Source: Fidelibacterota bacterium (lineage in GTDB: Bacteria > Fidelibacterota > Marinisomatia > Marinisomatales > TCS55). From it: a stretch of DNA of 48,432 bases. Below the pieces are notes generated by a model. The model searched no databases. It saw only the letters and a program-made list of their open reading frames with translations, and was not told the DNA's origin. The stretch spans positions 1 through 48,432 of the forward strand of contig JAERSH010000011.1 in NCBI GenBank assembly GCA_016845785.1, in the 5' to 3' direction. Shown one piece after another: positions 45,398-48,432 of this stretch; positions within the stretch are counted from its first letter, which is position 1, and each line of letters begins with the position of its first letter. The position numbers and the translations under genes were made by a program.

Positions 45398-45410
45398 GAG
45401 TAATTCACTC
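45398..45410 (+). promoter_or_regulatory. Shared palindromic element, copy 5
   Basis: GAGTA-ATT-CACTC in the context AAAATGAGTA...CACTCTATATG, 53 bases ahead of the C39 peptidase gene. It is inverted on the map relative to the other copies, but so is the gene, so its orientation toward the gene is the same. Confidence 0.55.
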
Positions 45411-45462
45411 TATATGTTTTATGGTTGAAAAGTGATATGTTATCGTACCAATAGGAGATTGA

Positions 45463-46134
45463 ATGGACAAAAATAATAGACATTCAGTGGTGAAGCATCA
45501 AAGGCTATACCGATTATCAGCAATATGTTTTGCTGTATTAATTGTGCTTTTTTCTTTTTTCGCCGGGACCAATCCAAATTTATTTCAATACCATATAATT
45601 GGCTGGCATAAAATGCCATCCGCGCCTTCAAATATTATTTATCAGCAAACCCATAGTGACTGCGGCCCGGCGGCTTTGGCCAATGTTTTTCAGCATTATG
45701 ATATTCCCTTTAATTTATCCCACATAGCGAAAGAAGCCGGTACAGATTCAATTGGCACTTCACTCAAAGCACTTAAAGATATCGCTATAAGAAATGGCTT
45801 AAATGCGGAAGGTTGGAAATATAATTGGGAAGATTTCAAAACCGCTCAAAAACCGGTGATTGCCTTCATAAACGGTAATCATTTTGTCATGGTGGAAGAA
45901 TCAAATAATAATTCTGTGATAATGATTGATCCATCAAGAGGCCGATTAAAAATGAAAACAGAAAAATTCAAAAGAATTTGGCAGGGAGAAACCCTCCAAA
46001 TAGAGCGGGCGCCCCGAATGAATCAGGACGCCCTCATTAACAGGGAGCGTAGCATAGTGCTGCACTCCACCATAACTGGTGGGAAATTACCAACTCAAAG
46101 GGGTGATTTCCTACCGCAACTAAAGGAGGAATGA
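45463..46134 (+). CDS. Membrane-anchored C39-family peptidase (no transporter domains)
   Basis: 223 residues: basic N-terminus, one TM helix about 18-35 (positive-inside predicts a periplasmic domain), then a C39 domain about 55-182 with Q61, catalytic Cys67 (THSDCGPAALANVFQHY), His140 (GNHFVMVEES) and Asp156 (IDPSRG). C39 peptidases normally form the N-terminus of ABC exporters and cut after Gly-Gly leaders in the cytoplasm; this one stands alone. The last 55 codons lie in a repeat also found at 47192. GGAG precedes ATG 45463. The first peptide gene begins one base past its stop, with its ribosome-binding site inside this gene. Expected role: to mature the two adjacent precursors. Confidence 0.85.
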   Translation: MDKNNRHSVVKHQRLYRLSAICFAVLIVLFSFFAGTNPNLFQYHIIGWHKMPSAPSNIIYQQTHSDCGPAALANVFQHYDIPFNLSHIAKEAGTDSIGTSLKALKDIAIRNGLNAEGWKYNWEDFKTAQKPVIAFINGNHFVMVEESNNNSVIMIDPSRGRLKMKTEKFKRIWQGETLQIERAPRMNQDALINRERSIVLHSTITGGKLPTQRGDFLPQLKEE

Positions 46135-46260
46135 GATGAAGAACCTCATTTCAACAATGTTGATTACAACAATGGCATTTACGTCCGTTGCACCGGCTCT
46201 AAATGCAATAGAACAAGAACCAATAACTCAAACACAATCTATTGTCATGAATTATGATGT
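45970..46260 (+). repeat. 291-bp direct repeat, copy 1
   Basis: Covers the last 165 bases of the C39 gene and the first 125 bases of peptide gene 1. It aligns without gaps to 47192-47482 (offset 1222) with 12 mismatches, about 96% identity by direct count. Confidence 0.9.
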
Positions 46261-46431
46261 AGATGGCTCCGGATGGCAACATGATCTTGCATGTGTTGCC
46301 TCAGAGCAATAGGTTTTGTTGGTGGAGTCGGTTCAGCCTTTGTAGGCGGCCCAAACTGGGCATCAGTTGGATTAGCGGCTTTAGGAATGTTAGGGATGCA
46401 TCTTTTTTGTAATCCACCTACAACTTCCTGA
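46136..46431 (+). pseudogene. Bacteriocin-like precursor peptide 1, frameshifted
   Basis: From ATG 46136 the frame gives a Sec-like signal peptide (MKNLISTMLITTMAFTSVAP...), a polar spacer and DVDGSGWQHDLAC, then stops at TAG 46310 after 58 codons. A hydrophobic Gly-rich core continues in another frame: IGFVGGVGSAFVGGPNWASV, GLAALGMLGM and HLFCNPPTTS, ending at TGA 46429-46431. One extra base near 46303-46307 (GAGCA read as GAAGCA) would restore a precursor of about 98 residues with a C-x38-C core. The core matches peptide 2 in its cysteines, GGP, VGLA and final CN. It may be a true pseudogene, a base-calling error, or recoded, although no slippery site is seen. Confidence 0.7.
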
Positions 46432-46449
46432 GGAAAAATAAAGTAGAAG

Positions 46450-46481
46450 ATAGGGGATCAGTCAAGACTCTGGTCCCCTAT
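46450..46481 (+). terminator. Hairpin after peptide gene 1
   Basis: ATAGGGGATCAG pairs with CTGGTCCCCTAT (12 bp, one G-U) around an 8-base loop. The following TTAAATTC is only weakly T-rich, so termination may be partial. Confidence 0.6.
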
Positions 46482-46505
46482 TAAATTCACTAAAAGGAGT
46501 CAATA

Positions 46506-47174
46506 ATGCATAAATATTTAATATCATTAATTCCATCATTACTTTTTTGTCAACTAAAAGTGAATGAGTTAGAATCAAACCTAAGTAGAGCAAACTTAGG
46601 GTTTAATTTTCAAGGGGGGATGGTGAGTGAAATGAATACGACACAATTTGGGTTGAATAGACTTAAGGAAGATTTTTTTACATTTAACCTAGGGTACAAA
46701 GATCAATTGGCAACGCCATTTCTTACTTATAGACAGTCCAGAATCCAACTTAATAATGAAGTTAAAAATCTTCTTTATATAAGAACTTCAATTCCAATCC
46801 CCATCCGTCCGAGGCCATTTAATACTCTAGATACTTGGCTTATTAACTATGGTGGATTCAGTGTGGAAAAAGAGCCCGGAAGCCAGGATAGATCGATAAT
46901 TCAATTTGTGGGTATTGGTAAAAACTATATTAGGGAATTTAATAAAAGTATTCTTTTCTCTTCACTTCTGTCAATCTTACCAGCAGTTTCTGTGGAAAAT
47001 AACTATGCTTACGGTTTATTGTTGGAGCCCAGAATTATACTACAGTCACACACAAATTTTAAAATAAATGTATCACTCAATTCAAATGTTCTTTATTGGG
47101 TTGATCCAAAAATCAATCAAAATGGTCATTTTATTACAAACCAAATTCAATTTGGGATCGCTTTCGGCCTTTAG
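46506..47174 (+). CDS. Probable outer-membrane beta-barrel protein of the peptide locus
   Basis: 222 residues with a short signal peptide (MHKYLISLIPSLLFCQ), then alternating amphipathic strands (LGFNFQGGMVSEMNTTQFG, FFTFNLGYKDQ, FLTYRQSRIQL) and a final NQIQFGIAFGL strand. AAAAGGAG precedes the ATG. It lies between the two copies of the repeat and so belongs to the duplicated neighbourhood. No family recognised. A role in peptide release or self-protection at the outer membrane is conjecture from position only. Confidence 0.6.
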   Translation: MHKYLISLIPSLLFCQLKVNELESNLSRANLGFNFQGGMVSEMNTTQFGLNRLKEDFFTFNLGYKDQLATPFLTYRQSRIQLNNEVKNLLYIRTSIPIPIRPRPFNTLDTWLINYGGFSVEKEPGSQDRSIIQFVGIGKNYIREFNKSILFSSLLSILPAVSVENNYAYGLLLEPRIILQSHTNFKINVSLNSNVLYWVDPKINQNGHFITNQIQFGIAFGL

Positions 47175-47191
47175 AAATGTTGAATAGCAAT

Positions 47192-47356
47192 AAAAGAATT
47201 TGGCAGGGCGAAACCCTCCAAATAGAGCGGGCGCCCTGAATGAATCAGGACGCCCTCATTAACAGGGAGCGTAGCATAGCGCTGCACTCCACCATAACTG
47301 GTGGGAAATTACCAAATCAAAGGGGTGATTTCCTACCGCAACTAAAGGAGGAATGA
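47192..47356 (+). pseudogene. Fragment of the C39 gene 3' end
   Basis: Corresponds to the last 55 codons of the C39 gene but has no start, and one substitution (CGA to TGA) makes a stop after ...LQIERAP. It no longer codes but still supplies AAAGGAGG, the ribosome-binding site of peptide gene 2. It is a scar of the duplication. Confidence 0.8.
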
Positions 47357-47482
47357 GATGAAGAACCTCATTTCAACAATGTTGATTACAACAATGGCAT
47401 TTACGTCCGTTGCACCGGCTGTAAATGCAGTGGAACAAGAACCAATAACTCAAACCCAGTCTATCATCATGGATTATGATGT
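47192..47482 (+). repeat. 291-bp direct repeat, copy 2
   Basis: Matches 45970-46260 with 12 mismatches. Its edge coincides with the end of the leader codons of peptide gene 2, after which the sequences diverge strongly. Confidence 0.9.
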
Positions 47483-47630
47483 GGTGGGGGGTGATTACAT
47501 GTGTGATTCAGATTGGTTAATACCTGTAATTGGAGCGTCTTTCCAATTAGGTGGACCTATTGTTGGCTTAGCTGGCGGCCTTATGTGGGGCATTGCATCT
47601 GCATACATATGCAATAGGATGCCGGATTAA
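47358..47630 (+). CDS. Bacteriocin-like precursor peptide 2 (Sec-type leader, Gly-Gly site)
   Basis: 90 residues in three parts. Residues 1-24 are a Sec-like signal peptide ending APAVNA. Residues 25-45 are a polar spacer ending MDYDVVGG, a Gly-Gly C39 processing site at 44-45. Residues 46-90 are the core, with Cys49 and Cys85 and Gly-rich hydrophobic segments (IGASFQLGGPIVGLAGGLMWG). The 45-residue core with GxxxG-like packing resembles unmodified class II bacteriocins. AAAGGAGG lies ahead of the ATG. Export by Sec followed by trimming by the neighbouring C39 protease is the proposed path; antimicrobial activity is inference. Confidence 0.8.
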   Translation: MKNLISTMLITTMAFTSVAPAVNAVEQEPITQTQSIIMDYDVVGGDYMCDSDWLIPVIGASFQLGGPIVGLAGGLMWGIASAYICNRMPD

Positions 47631-47638
47631 GGAAGTGA

Positions 47639-47682
47639 ATTTTTTACCGGGCATAGATAATTCACTTTGCCCGGTAAAAAAT
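47639..47682. terminator. Intrinsic terminator after peptide gene 2
   Basis: A 14-bp perfect stem (ATTTTTTACCGGGC / GCCCGGTAAAAAAT) with a 16-base loop. On the plus strand the right arm ends in an A-run rather than a T-run, so it would work best as a minus-strand terminator, or otherwise as an mRNA-stabilising hairpin at the peptide gene's 3' end. Confidence 0.6.
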
Positions 47683-47749
47683 TAAATGAGAGTGTTCCCG
47701 CATTACATGAATAATGACTGAATAGAGAAGATTAAACCGGATAAATATT

Positions 47750-48432
47750 ATGAATGATCTCATGATACTACGATATACGATTTTAAAAAGGTCAATATTC
47801 AAGAAGGTGAATCTCCCAATATTGGGAACAGCATTATTTTTCTTCCTTGTTTTCAGTTCTCTCATTTATTCTAGCCGATCGCTGCCAGAATTCCAACAAT
47901 TTTTGTTTCAAATCCCGGTTAAAGACTTAAGCATATTTTTATTACGCTTTTTTTCTAGTATTGAAGTATTTGGTTTGACGTTATTTATCTTCTTTAGACG
48001 CGAAAACACCACAAAATATTGGAACCGCTTAAATTTTTTACCAATAAAAAAAACAAAGATTTATTTCTTAGAAGTGTTTTTCTCAATTTTTGACTTATGG
48101 GTTATTCCCGTATCTCTGGGATGCGCCATTATGTTAATAGGAATTAGCGTACATTTGACTTTATTAGAATTGGTAGGCCTAATCATAATGGTTCTACTTT
48201 ATTTAATTTTTTTGAATGTAATTTTTTATTCAATAAAATTGGGACTGGAATATTTAATACAAATTAGTACAAAAAAATATATTCATTCATTAGGCTTAGT
48301 GATCATTTTTGGATTAATTATTTTTGCATATTATAATGTAATATTTAATGAAAAAGTCCTTCATATATATGAAAATTATCTTGGTGCGGTATTAATGCCC
48401 CATGGTTTAATGGCAACAATAATTATTAATAT
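47750..48432 (+). CDS. ABC-2-type permease-like membrane protein, 3'-truncated by window edge
   Basis: The frame is open from ATG 47750 to the last base (227 codons, no stop). At least five hydrophobic helices are visible (PILGTALFFLVFSSLIYSS, FGLTLFIFFRR, FDLWVIPVSLGCAIMLIGIS, LVGLIIMVLLYLIFLNVIFY, HSLGLVIIFGLIIFAYYNVI). The layout MNDLMILRYTILKRSIFKKVN, with a long cytoplasmic lead-in and helix clusters, is that of ABC-2 permeases. Its ATPase is not in view and would lie beyond the edge. Beside a bacteriocin-like locus it could be a self-protection exporter. Confidence 0.6.
   Translation, partial: MNDLMILRYTILKRSIFKKVNLPILGTALFFFLVFSSLIYSSRSLPEFQQFLFQIPVKDLSIFLLRFFSSIEVFGLTLFIFFRRENTTKYWNRLNFLPIKKTKIYFLEVFFSIFDLWVIPVSLGCAIMLIGISVHLTLLELVGLIIMVLLYLIFLNVIFYSIKLGLEYLIQISTKKYIHSLGLVIIFGLIIFAYYNVIFNEKVLHIYENYLGAVLMPHGLMATIIIN

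Noticed and set aside
46303-46312. Programmed ribosomal frameshift in peptide gene 1
   Set aside because: No slippery heptamer or strong downstream structure is apparent; a simple base loss or base-calling error is more economical.
45970-47482. Composite transposon or insertion sequence explaining the direct repeats
   Set aside because: No transposase, terminal inverted repeats or target duplications. The repeat begins inside a gene and ends at a leader-core boundary, fitting tandem duplication or recombination instead.

Overview
The window looks like a chromosomal stretch from an AT-rich, diderm, free-living bacterium. The best fit is the Fibrobacterota-Chlorobiota-Bacteroidota (FCB) side of the tree, and I suspect Candidatus Marinimicrobia (SAR406/Neomarinimicrobiota). 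The grounds are: two secreted proteases ending in a type IX secretion sorting domain with the NxPNPFNPITTIKYELP signature, a HmuY/TonB heme uptake pair, many beta-barrel outer-membrane proteins with short signal peptides, and a YtrA-type GntR regulator. This taxonomic call is an inference from protein style. No rRNA, tRNA, CRISPR array or insertion sequence was seen.

Layout. 1-4.9 kb: the end of a TetR regulator, then an MMPL/RND exporter, a LolA-like outer-membrane lipoprotein-sorting protein and a beta-barrel, probably one envelope lipid-export unit. 4.9-14.4 kb (minus strand): a full phosphate locus, namely NptA-type Na/Pi cotransporter, PhoU-like protein, PhoB, PhoR, then a separate unit of porin-PstS-PstC-PstA-PstB-PhoU preceded by a three-repeat candidate Pho box. 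14.4-21.1 kb (minus): a beta-oxidation operon resembling Bacillus fadNAE (TetR, acyl-CoA dehydrogenase, thiolase, hemolysin III-type membrane protein, FadN-type hydroxyacyl-CoA dehydrogenase/enoyl-CoA hydratase), with an inverted-repeat operator just ahead of the TetR gene. 21.2-27.8 kb (plus): a probable iron/heme unit with porin, FMN-binding protein, small membrane protein, CbiX-like lipoprotein, TetR, DUF454 protein, TonB-dependent receptor and HmuY-like lipoprotein. 27.9-33.0 kb (minus): two secreted amidohydrolases and a LOG-family nucleosidase. 33.2-35.7 kb (plus): a GntR/YtrA-controlled set of small membrane proteins.

35.9-48.4 kb is the accessory-looking part. It holds a small Cys-rich protein; a NarL/NarX-type two-component system cotranscribed with a 6-TM protein and a small PCPPYC protein; a subtilisin, a PD40/TolB-like lipoprotein, a trypsin-like protease and a META-domain lipoprotein; and finally a membrane-anchored C39 peptidase next to two small peptide genes. 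Five promoters in this region carry the same imperfect palindrome (GAGTA-N3-TACTC type), always in the same orientation relative to the gene, including the two-component operon itself and the C39 gene. I read this as one regulon.

The most interesting system is at 45.4-48.4 kb. A single-TM C39 peptidase, predicted to face the periplasm and lacking any ABC transporter domains, precedes two short precursors. Each has a Sec-like signal peptide, a spacer, a Gly-Gly-type (or Gly-Ser-Gly) processing site and a hydrophobic Gly-rich core with two cysteines. The precursor 5' halves, with the 3' end of the C39 gene, lie in a 291-bp direct repeat (12 mismatches), whereas the cores have diverged strongly. 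A beta-barrel-like protein lies between them and an ABC-2-type permease runs off the window edge. This suggests a two-step (Sec, then periplasmic C39) bacteriocin-like peptide system. One of the two precursor genes is frameshifted as given.
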